A DNA stretch of 64,000 nucleotides. Origin: Cylicocyclus nassatus (taxonomy: Eukaryota > Nematoda > Chromadorea > Rhabditida > Strongylidae). The stretch is from contig CATQJL010000305.1 of NCBI GenBank assembly GCA_958299035.1, forward strand, positions 30,765,733 to 30,829,732, in the 5' to 3' direction. Positions 23,801 through 37,920 of the stretch are shown one piece after another. The notes under the pieces were generated by a model that was not told the origin of the DNA, searched no databases, and worked only from the letters and a program-made list of their open reading frames with translations. The stretch's first letter is position 1. Every line of letters begins with the position of its first letter. Position numbers and translations under genes: made by a program.

Positions 23801-24289
23801 GATGTAGCATCAAAATTTCATCACCGTCAACTTTAGTGGACGGTGCCTTCAAGCTCCGAGTTGGGGGCAACAAGTTTGAGGTCCAATCAGGGTCTAATCA
23901 TGAAAAAGAACAGAAAGTAATCCTGAAAGAGCTTTTTGTGTTGCAAAAACAGCCTACCTCTCAGCACATCAGTTAACACTTCGTGAAGTCTCAAATTATT
24001 GGTGATCAAATTGTTTGTTATTTTTCGACAACTTCATACAATTAATAAGTTTTCATTGTTTTCCCAGCAAAAGACCTTTGACTGCCTGTAAGTGTGTGGG
24101 TGCAGCCTTTCGCTCTGGGTCCAGCATAAAACCAGTGTCCAGTGTCACTCTATCACTCTAACTACTTTAAAATGACGTTACGCCCACAGCGAGCTCTGTC
24201 TGCGTATGCTTTCAGTAAAAAACTTCCTCTTCTGGAGAAGTTGCAATTGAAATATTGCAGACGTAGGTTTGAGGCAGCGTCCCGACAAA

Positions 24290-24565
24290 AATTCGCTTTC
24301 CAGTTTTTCACCTACTCGGAGCGTTCTTGCAATAATGAATCCATATCAAGGCTTTTTAGCACATGAAAATGGCGAAAATGAGTCTTTAGGGTTCACATTC
24401 TGTGGAAATACACCAGAACTCCTCCCCACCCCGCCTCCTTTTCCGGACTCCGCCCACATGTATCTTCCACTGCAGCCGGACCTGGAAAACTTCGGAAAGA
24501 ACCCATTTTCGCCATTTTCATGCGCTAAAAAGCCCAAATTTTGATTCGTCACGGCGAGAAGGCTC
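24290..24565. mobile_element. Foldback element, arms with GGCTTTTTAGC/CATGAAAATGG
   Basis: The left arm contains AAGGCTTTTTAGCACATGAA and AATGGCGAAAATG; the right arm carries them inverted as CATTTTCGCCATTTTCATGCGCTAAAAAGCC. A degenerate relative spans about 27326-27560. Confidence 0.55.
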
Positions 24566-24994
24566 CGAAAAGGTGAAAAACTTGAAAATGAAATTTTGCC
24601 GGAACACTGCCTTTGATGCCGGGGAGAATGGCGTAGTGGTGTGGTAGGCCCCAGACTTACTCAGGAGGAAAACGAGATTTTTGCAACTAAACGCTGCTTG
24701 AGCAGGTTTTTCATCAAGAAAATTCCCTACGAAACGGATTAATTCCTGGAGTAATGACTTTTGGAAAGCGAATTCACTAGCGAAACCCAGTTACTCACTT
24801 TTCCCCATCAGCAAAAATAATATCTTACCAAAGTAGACGTTTCTAAACAGATTTTCGCTAAAACTTACAAATAGTATCCATGAGATAATATTCTAACGTG
24901 GCATCAATGTCTCTAAGAGCAAGAGCCAATCATTCAATTAATGATGAAAGCTGAATTATTGATGAGAGCTGTTCTTAAGCACTTATCTTCGGAA

Positions 24995-25930
24995 AATCTT
25001 GACTTTTCATGCAGAAACAAGCATAAGGTGGCGCTTCCCAGAGTAAGACATCTAGCTAGAACAAAAACTCCTCTCTGCAAACACCTCGCAAAGTTGATGA
25101 AAAATCGTTTGAAAGCGTTTTTGAAAGTGTTTACTCTGGTATTCGTGTCGCAGCTGATTGTCGCAAAATTTAATGAGGAACTCTATTCTCGATAAGATTT
25201 ACTGCTTCGAATAACTCTTTCTCTTACTTTCACAAAGGAAAGCGGCAGAAAACTCACCAAAGGAAGGCTCCTAGGTTGAAATTCAGTTTTGAAGAACTCA
25301 AATGCCTGCGCTTTCGCTAAATTACTCTTAAAAACAATTCTGATGGTTTTATAAAAAATACTTCAAACTAAGTGCACAACTTACAAAACTTCCCGATCAA
25401 TTGGAAGCATAAGTGCGATAGCGTGAGAATTTGCTTACTCCCCTTTGACCCCGAGACCAACGGTAACCCCCTTCACCAATGTTAGGAAAAAAATCAAACG
25501 TGAGGTTAAGTTATGGCTGATAAAACCGCCACAGCTGTTAACCATCTTGCGTGCTCTACGATCAAGAACTGCGCCAAGTAAATGTGGCTCCCATTCCTCC
25601 GTTTATGTCCAAGGACGGCTCTATGAACAGTTATTGAACGATAAACCAGTCTTCATTTGAGATTTCTGCAGGCTTAGCGTTTGCAGCAGTACGACTGTTC
25701 AACTCTTCGCTCTAGCTCCACACTAATATGTGAAATAACTCAAGCTGACTTAGTTATGTCCTATGTCCTTCTCTCAGTGTTTTAAGCTCTATGATTCTAT
25801 GAAGAGGGGCAATATGACGAGCGCGGACTATGGTAAGTTAATACATGACGAGATTGTAACATGGGTAAAACATTGTTCTAGAAGTTTGACAATAACAAGT
25901 ATCAAGAGTTATCAACGTTAAAGCAGGAAG
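24995..25930 (+). pseudogene. TMEM135-like gene remnant
   Basis: Protein-like segments occur in order on one strand but in broken frames. The first, at about 25018-25195, follows a good TTTTCATGCAG acceptor and includes LPRVRHLARTKTPLCKH and KAFLKVFTLVFVSQLIVA. After about 250 bp comes KLWLIKPPQLLTILRALRSR with GSHSSVYVQGRLYEQLL, ending at a TGA near 25658. Frame-shifted continuations follow: AGLAFAAVRLFNSS, SSTLICEITQADLVMSYVLL, a stop, then ALYDSMKRGNMTSADYGKL. Order and motifs (CKH, K.F...F, the QPSRLLS-like PPQLLTI, the GSF.SIYKG-like GSHSSVYVQG) resemble the second half of TMEM135, a peroxisome/mitochondria-related membrane protein. At least two stops and two frame changes in about 300 bp argue for a pseudogene. 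The family match is by eye only. Confidence 0.4.
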
Positions 25931-26039
25931 AAAAAGTTTGTTTAAAAATAGCACAGAAGCTATTCAAACTAAAATTCTTTGTGTATCGGAAAGAAGGAGA
26001 AAGACTTATAAGTATTCATGGACTTTCAGAAGAAGAAAA

Positions 26040-26490
26040 AAATTAGAACATCTGTAGATGAACACTAACGTCGCGAAAAAGGTGTTCTCAGGACAACGTT
26101 GTTTTCCTCCAGAAAATGTATAGTTTGCCTAGTGTTTTTACATCAAAATGTCTGGTGAAAAGTGCAGTAAGTGATTTCCGGGTCATCACGAGTTTTTAAG
26201 ACAAAAAATTGATAGTTCCTCTAGAAGACCATCTTGTAGACCATGATGGTCACCATTGGAACCGTCTTATTTTCCGCTTCCAGAGAGTATAAATTTGCCT
26301 GGAGTCTGTTGAAAAAAGTACCTGGTGGAGGGCGTGGGTAGTAATTTCTGAATAATTACAAGCTTTTATAACAAAAATTCGTAACTTTTGTAAATGAATA
26401 TCTTGTACGCCATGATGGTCACCATTGGAACATCTTATCCTCCGCTTTCACAATTTATAGCTTGTCTAGGGTCAATGTGTTTTGTGAAGG
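26040..26490. repeat. Tandem repeat, period about 169 bp
   Basis: CATGATGGTCACCATTGGAA occurs at 26242 and 26411, and the GTATA..TTTGCCT.G block at 26118 and 26287, both 169 bp apart. About two and a half diverged units are visible. Confidence 0.65.
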
Positions 26491-26590
26491 GTGGGTGAGA
26501 CTTTTAATGGGAGTTCTCAGGTGGAGGCTTTTTCACCATTGCAAAAAGACGTCTACTTGAGAACTCCCATTATAAAAGTCTCACCCACCC
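26489..26590. repeat. Inverted repeat, 31-bp arms
   Basis: The arm starting GGGTGGGTGAGACTTTTAAT (26489-26519) is inverted at 26558-26590 with two extra bases. The loop is about 38 bp. Confidence 0.75.
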
Positions 26591-26632
26591 TTGACCGGGG
26601 ACTTTGTTCAACGGAGCCCAGCCAAACTATGA

Positions 26633-26798
26633 TCGGCTCCCAGATTCGTGTGGAGGTGTATTGCAGACTTTGCCTGATAACACATGTAAACTTGCTAAAC
26701 CTCCACGTCATAGCATAGCTTTTCGTAATCTCTCGCTAGCAAAAACCGCCACGGGGTGAGTTGGCAAGACTCCACCTCCACACGAATCTGGGAGCCGA
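26633..26798. repeat. Inverted repeat, 25-bp perfect arms
   Basis: The 25-bp arm at 26633-26657 (containing CCCAGATTCGTGTGGAGG) is exactly inverted at 26774-26798, with 116 bp between. These may be the ends of a small MITE. Confidence 0.75.
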
Positions 26799-29700
26799 TG
26801 ATACATATTTTCTGGGAGCGGGGGAAGATGGTTCCGAAGATAATTTCCTTGCTGACGTTGCTATTCATTTATAAAAAAAATTTTTTTCCCAAAAATTTGT
26901 AAATGCTAAACAACTGTCTACCTCTTTCCCGGAACAAATGTTTTCGCATGAACATATTCTATTCCTTTCAACAAACGGGGTGGTTCAATCCTACTTCAAT
27001 CTTCATAATTTTGAAAAAAGACATCCAATGATGGCAAAGAATTGAAAATAATAAACTTTGATTAGGAAAAATGGTGAAAGAACACCACCCCCCCCCTCCT
27101 CTTCGAGTCGTTTCATAATTTCTCGATTAAGTGAAACACCCTACTTTGGAGGGGCTGCGACCATTGTACCCCTCCCTGGAGGAGTCATTCTCAACTTATC
27201 GGACCTATGCTTGGAAGTTATGCAGATGACGGAAAAGTACCTAATTCATTTTTGGAATCGTTATTCTCAGCAATCCTCAAACCCTGAAGGCAGTGTCTCT
27301 GGAGAATTTAGTTTTCCAGATTTCACCTTTTCGGAGACTTCTCGCCGTTAGAAATCCATATCTAGGCTTTTCAGTGCAAGTATAGCAAAAACGCTTTTTC
27401 CAAAGATTTCCAGGCCCGAATTCAGTGGGATTAGGTGCAAGTGCTCGGGGCCCGGAACGAGGGAGGCGGGTCGCGGAAGACTTTCATATTTTCACTGGAT
27501 GCGGATCTGGAAGACTTCGGAAAAAGATAATTTCCGCCGTTTTCATGTGCTGAAAAGCTTAGATGGCAGCAGCGCGCAGTGCATTTACCCCACTGTGTAA
27601 GAGCTTGCCGCCTAGCTATTACATGCGTGCAATGAAAAATGAGAAACAGGCAGGGGGAGCGTTAATCCCCGGGAATACCTCACGCGATTTCAGTCGCGAC
27701 TCGACTTGGCAATACTTCAGGAATGATATCCACGAAAGTCCCCGCGAAATGGGCTTTTCGTGCGAATAAAATGGATTTAGTCCATGCGGTGCGATAAGAT
27801 ATCGCATTCGCGAATCCATTCGTTCCATACAAAAATGCTTCAACAAACCTTTCTCCAACTTGTCTCAACCTGTTTGCTCACTCTTGCAAACTCATTTCCA
27901 CCATGTGGTCGATATCTAACTAGGCTGACCTAACATTACAATGTCACTCAAATGGATATTCTATTCTTTAACATTTCGTTACACCTCATAGAATGTCATT
28001 CATTATCGATGGCTATGCGTCTAAATCGCTTCCAAGACTAAAATTCATATGGTACCCGGGCCTTCGCTTTCGGAGACTTCTATGAATCTGCATTAAATCA
28101 AATTCGTATGTAGAGCTTTCTGCAAAAAGCAAACTTTGGCTGGAATTGCACTGCAATCTGTGAACCAAAATCCTCATCTTATAGAAAATCTTGTACTACA
28201 CTACCACACAAAGGGTTTTTCAAGTCGCAAAAACTACGAATCTCAAAAGATGACTTCGCAAGTGCTCTACATTAACTTTTCTTTGTCTTTCAGCACTAAT
28301 ATTTATATCTAAGCAGTTGAATGTATGGACTAATGCTAGTAAAAAAAATTTTCACGGAATTTCTGTTGCTAGCTAGCGGCACTTCGGTAAGATTACAAAT
28401 CATGAATTTGTTTTGGTTGATGATTTGAAGAGTTAACAAACTTTATTTGATATACATAAGAATTTTCTGACCGACCTGATATTAGAAAGCATTGGGTTTG
28501 TTAGCGAATATTTGGGTCAATTTGATCTTCTTCTATGTTTTTTATAACATTTGTATAAGTTTAGAAAGAAACACTTATTTCTGACTTCATAAAAAACAGG
28601 AAACTTTTTCCACTCACTTGTTACCAAGGTTAGAAATGGGGGGAGACGGTCAAGAGGCGCGACTCCTCCGGCTGTCATCAACTTAGAACTTCAGTTTAGT
28701 GCTGTGCGAGTCTTCAAAAATTACCAGATAAAGTGCATTAGCTTACTATCTGTCTGAGGTCACCACTTTCTGAGTTTCATGGTTTTTGCTATAAATCGAA
28801 CTGAAATATTTACGAATTTGTTCTGAAATGCATTTTCATGAGTTTTTGACCTTCAAAATTGCTCTATTGGATTTTTTCTAGAGTATCAAGATTGACAACT
28901 CATGCAACTATCTAATATATCGTCTTTTAAATTTCATATACTTTTAGAAACTTGCAGAACACTTATCATGTGCTATTTGGTGTCCAGCTGGCAATAAAAA
29001 TCGCGCCTCTTGACATACACCCAGAAATGGGCTTAGTCCCATCTCACTTTGCTGCTGGGAGTAAAATGGGCTTTCAAGTCCATTTAAAATGGAAGTAAAT
29101 CCCATTTTGCCCCATTCTAAATGGACTTTTCGCATGATTCTTTCGCAAATGAGAGCTCAGGTAGGGTTAAATCATTTTCATCACACCGCTTTGCCTCGTG
29201 GTTGCGATGAGATAAAAATTTCTAGATAACGCTAGCGAATACAGATTCCGACCAGTTTCTACCGCGAACGAATAAAAAGGGGCTTGAAGGCCCATTTTCC
29301 TCCATTATGGACTTTCGTGGATATCATTCCAGTTGCTGACCGTTGCGAACTCAGTTTGAGTACTCGGAAGATGGCACATTGTGTCGACTTACTGTGGCCT
29401 GCGAGTGTTGGGTTTGAAGAGATTTGGCAAATGGCCAGATAGCGTGGCGACCGAAATCGCGAGAGGTGTGCCCAGGGCCTTACGAATTCAAAATTGACGA
29501 TTCTGTGGCTTACGAGCTAAGCGCGCTGATCAGAGGTGCTCGCGAGAATATACCAATGACTTGCTTGAGGCAATAAAACTATAAACACAAATCTGGACCG
29601 TGACAAAAGGTTTGTTGTTTGATATCCGTTTTGTTTTTGTTTTTACTCCATCAACATAGAATACACACCCTTCAACATTTTCCTCACTCAAAACCGAGGC

Positions 29701-29953
29701 ATTTTCCTATAGTTTTATTTGGAAAAAGATTGAACATTACAAAAATACAAGAATCTGTTACGACAATCAAATGTAAGTAGTTTTTTATAAGTAAAAAAAG
29801 ATACGTCAAGGAAATGAATTTAGTGATATCACAAAAGGTCACGATGACAAGTACAGGGATAAGCGATTATAGACAGCATCTACATTGGGCAGAAAGAAAA
29901 GTTACATTTCAGTGATCTATTCATTCAAGTTGAATGGAATCGCATTTTGTTGC

Positions 29954-31038
29954 TTACTTCTGAGGATCGCCGTCGGTCCACTCGTCATCTAAATCAATCA
30001 CACATTGCGTAGTGTAGGTGAAAAATCTTCTTCTATCATATTTCTGTTCAATTACTCCTGAGGGCCCATCATACTTCGCCATGCGCTCAGGCAAGCGCCA
30101 GGTTTACCCGCAAGCAATTTCATCCCTCGCTTATTGGTCAAATATTGATTTGACCAATCATCGAAGTGACTAAAGCGGCTAAGCAGGAAAGCCTGGCACT
30201 GCCCCAAATTGCCACAATGCCCTCATCTCGGGTGCAACTTTTGGCCAAGAACTCATTATTGAACATATTGTGCAATACCAAAACTAACTTTTAGCGCAAT
30301 AAATTGTAGCCTCTCGAGACTCCAAATAAAAGGCGTTGATGCCATCGAATGCACTTCTAGTATTCATTTCGCAAAAGAAATCATACAATATTATTTGGTC
30401 AGAGCAAATATTTAGGGATACATAACGATGATAACGAGTATAACGATGATTTACAGTGGTCCCTAACATTCTGAGGAACTTCGCAATTCCATAGTAGGCT
30501 GAGATACGATTACAAATGACCGATAACTGCATTCTCAAAAACTGTCAAGAGTTGACGGTTGTAAATAGTGAAAAGTGCCCCAGTGAAAGTCTAGCAACTC
30601 GGAGTTTTTGGTGATAAAAAGGAAGGAATACGCTCTAGGGGCACGCACTCCCAGCAGAGCCTAATGCTTTTATGGTATCGAACTTCATTACACCGTAAAA
30701 TTAGTTTTTCATAAGCATCAGATCAAAATTCTTGAACATACCTTCTTCCCTCCTTTTCCAAACAGTTTAGTCGTACATGGAGACAACTGTGCATCAGATG
30801 GTGAGCTCATATGTAGTTCTTGTTGGAAGTGACGACGAGTACGCACAGCGATTGGCGTCTCTTTCTTTGCAGCAGCGACAGCCTGCAAAAATAAATATAT
30901 CAATGAACTTTTGGATGAAAAAACATTTACTTTAGCGTCTGCAGCTTGCTTTTCGAACGATTCATCCGTTTTCGGTGGCGAAGTAGGTCTAGCCACTGGT
31001 GAAACAAACTTGTGGTCGTCAGTCGGGTTAGTACTCAT
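29954..31038 (-). CDS. Small unrecognised acidic/basic protein
   Basis: Proposed exons on the minus strand are 30931-31038, 30742-30882 and 29954-30085 (TAA), about 126 residues. The start has a good TTTAG acceptor four bases before the ATG, as expected for a trans-spliced mRNA. The protein runs from a polar start (MSTNPTDDHKFVSPVARPTSPP) through KKETPIAVRTRRHFQQELH and SPCTTKLFGKGGKK to an acidic end (DLDDEWTDGDPQK). I do not recognise the family. Exons 1 and 2 are well supported; exon 3 is in phase but its acceptor (CCTGAG) is weak, so another exon may be missing. The 48-bp first intron has no stop in frame, so its retention would give a longer protein. Confidence 0.5.
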
Positions 31039-32606
31039 TCTTCTAAATTTTTTCACACTCTCATCCCTTCTCCCAAAGTTTTTCCAAACGATTCAGAAAT
31101 AACGCATAAACAAATGATAATAAACAAAGCAAGAAAATAGATAAAATACAATGTGCACTCGTTTTGAAGTTGAATGCTGCAAAAGATAACTCTATTTAAG
31201 AACCATTTCATTCTCATAATTGCGTATGATTCGCTCTCAATCCAATAAATGAGCTGAGAATCAATCAGACAAAAGTGCCTAGAACTTATGAATTGAGGCA
31301 CCAAATCGACTGAAACAACAAAGATATTCAAGCAGATGAATCGAGAGATTGTAAAATTGGATTTTCATTGCTTATAAATGCTACATTCAAAACAAACAGT
31401 ATCTGGAACTTGACGTGAACAGCACGTAAAAAGCCGGATTTGGAAACAATTTGAATTTGAAAATGTCCCGCTCGGCTTGTTCTGCGAATAGCGCAATGTT
31501 TCGCCGCGGTCCATGGCAGCCATCCAGCGCCTTCAACGTTTTGTCGTGGCAAAGTTTTCGCGGTAAATAAATATCGTCCTTTCTTTGAGGAGCTTGCCTC
31601 AATTGGACTTGAAAGCGCTGCCCCTTGCTTGCATTCCTTTCAGTCCGAAATTTCATGGATTCAGGGGTAAAGTTAGACGAGATTTTGGCGCTAAAAGTCA
31701 TCGATTTTCTCAAATTTGGCCAAAGATGGTATTTTGTTTGCCGACTGTCGCACGCCTTTGGCATGGTGGAACTTTTTCTGGAGTTAGGGTGGGTGGATAG
31801 GGTACGGTAAGGGGCAAAAGTTATAGATTTGAGTGGACGGTTTAGATTAAGGACATCTGATTACGAATACCTTACTCTTTTCGTTTAGAGTCGTCTTCCT
31901 GTGTGGTTTGGCAGGTATACTATAGGATTTGAATTAAAGGACCCAAACGCAGGAAGCTGATTGTGCGAGTCGTTCTACGGCGGTCTCAGGTTTTCAATTC
32001 GCGGAGGAACAATAGTTGTTTCGAAATGAAGGTGCGTGGTTGGCCACACCTCCGAAAAACTCTTTGAGGTGCTTCCTGAATTTTTGCCGGCTCGTATAAC
32101 CCCAAAATTTCAGGAGAAAACTCATAAGGCTAGTTCAATTTTTTCGAAAAATTCAGAAAAATTTTCATTTTTTGCGAGTATAAAAGAGTCATTGAGCAGC
32201 ATTAGTTACCCTTTGATTCAACTGGCTTGGCGGTTCAGAGGCGGGGTTTCGTGACCCAATTAATTCTAGGTAATGATCAGCAAGCACGGGCGCGGGAGAG
32301 ACGCAGACTGCGTAGCGGGGGCGAGCGGCCTTAACAAGGTCATAAAGCCCCGCCTCCCAGCCGCCAAGCCACTTGAATCAAAGGTTATGCATACTATGAG
32401 ATGCTACAATTTTCTTTGTAACCTTCCCAACGCTTAGAGCCAAACGCTTGAGAAGGAAGGAGCAACAGGCTCATAAAATGCTCAATTTTCTAGCAGATGA
32501 CGTCCCAGTGAACATTATTAATTCGTCACCTCAACAATATGGCGAATATTACAACTTTATCCAATCAAGGAAAACGATATGTACAAAAGGCATAAAGATG
32601 AAAAAT
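31039..32606. other. Intergenic with one MITE
   Basis: No gene is supported. Frames around 31387-31810 are open on both strands for up to 125 codons but show no family features. The foldback MITE at 32209-32384 lies here, downstream of TRMU. Confidence 0.45.
32209..32384. mobile_element. CCTTTGATTCAACTGGC foldback MITE, copy 2
   Basis: A 176-bp near-palindrome with the same ends as the copies at 14472 and 46076. Its interior (CGGGAGAGACGCAGACTGCG) is closest to the copy at 46.1 kb. Confidence 0.75.
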
Positions 32607-35510
<2,904 letters not shown>

Positions 35511-35851
35511 CTATCACTACTGCATTTCTAGCGAAATCTCCTAATAAATTTAGCTAAAAGAAGTAGACGCTGATAAATCATACACCCAAACCAAGCAACA
35601 ACCTTCACTTGGATGCTACCGCTGCTGCCATACTCAAGCACTGACAGAAGATGATTCAGTAATTTATTCGAATAAAGAGCAAAAATGTACCCGTATCGTC
35701 AAAGAGTATGAACAACTTCAAAGGTAATGCATGACCCTAGCACTAAAACTGAAATCTGCAGAGCATGAAATAGATATCCTAAAACAACAAGAGAAGAAAA
35801 ACTACCTAACTATATGAGCTCTATACTGTAAAAGTAAGCTGGGAAATCCTA

Positions 35852-37920
35852 TTAACTCTTGTTTTCTTCAGCTTTCTTCTTTTCGGTTTCGGCGGCTTCC
35901 GGTTCCTTCTTTTCCTCAGAGGCGGTCTCCTTTGACTGTTCGTTCAACTGTAAATTCGTCAGATAGATTCAATTAAAATAAGCTCAGATACATAGGGATT
36001 AGGATGAACAGTGCCTCAGGAATCAAGCTACAAACTACAACGTTGCCTCGGAAGCATCACATGAAGCCCCTCCCCTTTCCCGCTGCTGCTTGACAAGTCC
36101 TGTGCGCAAGAAACGCTATCTTTGCCCAGCCCTGGAACTTATCACAAAAAAGATATTGAATAAATTTTGTGACGCACTTCCCACAAATCAGTGGAAGGTG
36201 CCAAAAGAGAAGCAGAAAGCTCAAATCTAACAAAGTAAGATAAGCAAAGATTGATCACCGCCGATAAAGTTTGTGAGCGCAGTAAATACATCATTTCAAA
36301 TAAAGAAGGAAAACTTTGAACCACTTACATATTCTATATCTTTCAACCGCGATTGTAATCGCTCTTTTTCGGCTTTTCTCTGCTCCAAAACAGCCTCTAG
36401 CAACTGCTTGCGCTCAGCTTCTTCCAGCTGAAAGTAAGAGATTAGAGTTGCACTTCCATGTTCTCGAAAAGAAGAAAGATGAATGCGCCACATACGCACC
36501 TGATCATAGTGGCTCACAGCTTGCTTATTACGCTCGATAAGTTTTCGGAAACCATCGCGAGTGCCTTCCAAAATGCTCGTCTCCTCAGACATCCCTTGCA
36601 AATGTGCTTGCAGCTGCTGGAGTTCGAATTTGGACACAACCTTGAAAATCGCAAATTAAAAGACATAAAGAGCGCCGTCAAAATGACATCAAAAAGGAGC
36701 AACCAAAGAAGAAAGTGCAAGCGATATCTGCATGCTACATGTCATCGAAATCTAGCAAAACTAACCGTTTGCTTGTCCTTCCTCACATAAGGACGGAAAT
36801 ATTCCCACATATCCTCAAGCTTCTCCTTGTCTACACGAGCCACTGCTTTATGTTCATCGTAAAATTTACGTGCTTCTTCTCTGAAAAACAAAAAGAAAAA
36901 TCTTTGAAAGGAATGAATGAGAATATAGCGAGTAGTAAAGACTAATTTTCTAAAAATTTACTCAAGGTAAGAAACTATAAACAGCAAAATAGACCTCTTA
37001 CCGCCGTTTAGCTGCAGCCGGTGTATCCTCATCATCCTCGATTTCTTGTCTGGCTCGCAACACCTTCAAAACAATGTCCTTTGTTCAAATAACGGAAGAA
37101 ACGGACTTTAGCAAAGAAATATACGAACAAAATATAGGTCACACCAATGACTGACCTCCAACGCTTCACGAAACATAAGCTTATTTTTTGGTATTCGTTC
37201 TTCTTCCGGTTCGTAAAAGCCATACTCCCAAACAGGATCATTTCTATGCATCCATTCAGATTCACGGGTGGGGAGGTCTCTAAAGCAATACTCGGGCGGC
37301 AGCAATCACATAGAACGACGGAGCAAAAAAAGGAAAATGGATTCAAATTCGAAAAAACTAAGAACTTACTTAGTTGATGTCCATCTTTCGACAGGGTCCT
37401 CTGAGGTGATCTTTATCTTATTCACATTATCGATAAGCGTCGTATCCTTCTTATTGATAACCTGGAAAGATACACCTGAATACTCGATGAGCCTGCCGAC
37501 TTCCATACGATAATAAGGATGCACTTCTTAGCAGAAAATAAGAGCCCTAGATTTGCTGATAGTCTGAATTTTGATCATTTCTATTAGCCAAGTTGAAGAC
37601 GTTTTTAAAAGAGTATTTAAAAACAGAAACGGAAAGGTTTCATTAGCGAAAAAAGGAAAACTTTCTATTGATGTAATGAGCGTACCTCTTTGATTTTCGG
37701 ATTGTTTTGTGCTTCCCGAAATCGTTTCTCTTCTGTGGGTACTTTCGGAGCAAGAATTTTCTCACCCTTCGAAATGTCGTCCGCCTTTTTTATTGCTTTC
37801 TGTTGATAATGAGCATCCTTTGTCCTCTTCCCAATAACGTTCAATATCCGTTTGATCATACCTGATCATAATGTTGATGAGATTCTGGGTTTCAAATTTC
37901 TGTTGCTTGATTTTGGTCAT
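35852..37920 (-). CDS. Coiled-coil protein of unknown function, with an apparent frameshift
   Basis: Eight minus-strand exons: 37686-37920, 37370-37461, 37156-37279, 37002-37063, 36766-36880, 36500-36640, 36329-36427 and 35852-35947. If one extra base in exon 1 is discounted, the product is about 320 residues. It starts MTKIKQQKFETQNLINIMI, includes ERWTSTKDLPTRESEWMHRN and DPVWEYGFYEPEEERIP, and then becomes a long charged helix (LEEAERKQLLEAVLEQRKAE) ending in a Glu/Lys tail. The helical part is predicted to form coiled coil. I do not recognise the family; its position upstream of a mitochondrial tRNA enzyme is only a hint. The frame changes near 37.80-37.82 kb, from YWEEDK to DAHYQQ, and no intron of normal size explains it. 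The start ATG has an in-frame stop 9 bp upstream. Confidence 0.7.

Larger units (their letters stand above)
20066..24940. other. Intergenic, repeat-dominated
   Basis: No exon is supported. The stretch holds a Helitron-like element (21161-21659), a 0.94-kb foldback (22141-23078), a TIR element (23502-23800) and another foldback (about 24290-24565). The remainder shows nothing recognisable. Confidence 0.55.
25931..29953. other. Intergenic, repeats only
   Basis: It contains 169-bp tandem repeats (26040-26490), two hairpins with 25-31 bp arms (26489-26590 and 26633-26798), a C9 tract at 27088-27096 and a degenerate foldback (about 27326-27560). Copies of an element sharing GGACTTTCGTGGATATCATTCC (near 27724 inverted and 29321) and a foldback with GTCAAGAGGCGCGA ends (28647 and 29000) are also present. 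No exon is supported. Confidence 0.5.

Noticed and set aside
31387..31810. Overlapping open frames on both strands
   Set aside because: No domain features on either strand and no exon partners.
37464..37530. Extra exon reading HPYYRMEVGRLIEYSGVSFQ before VINKKD
   Set aside because: The string looks protein-like, but no acceptor gives the right phase after exon 1, and a good CTTTCCAG acceptor lies directly before VINKKD.
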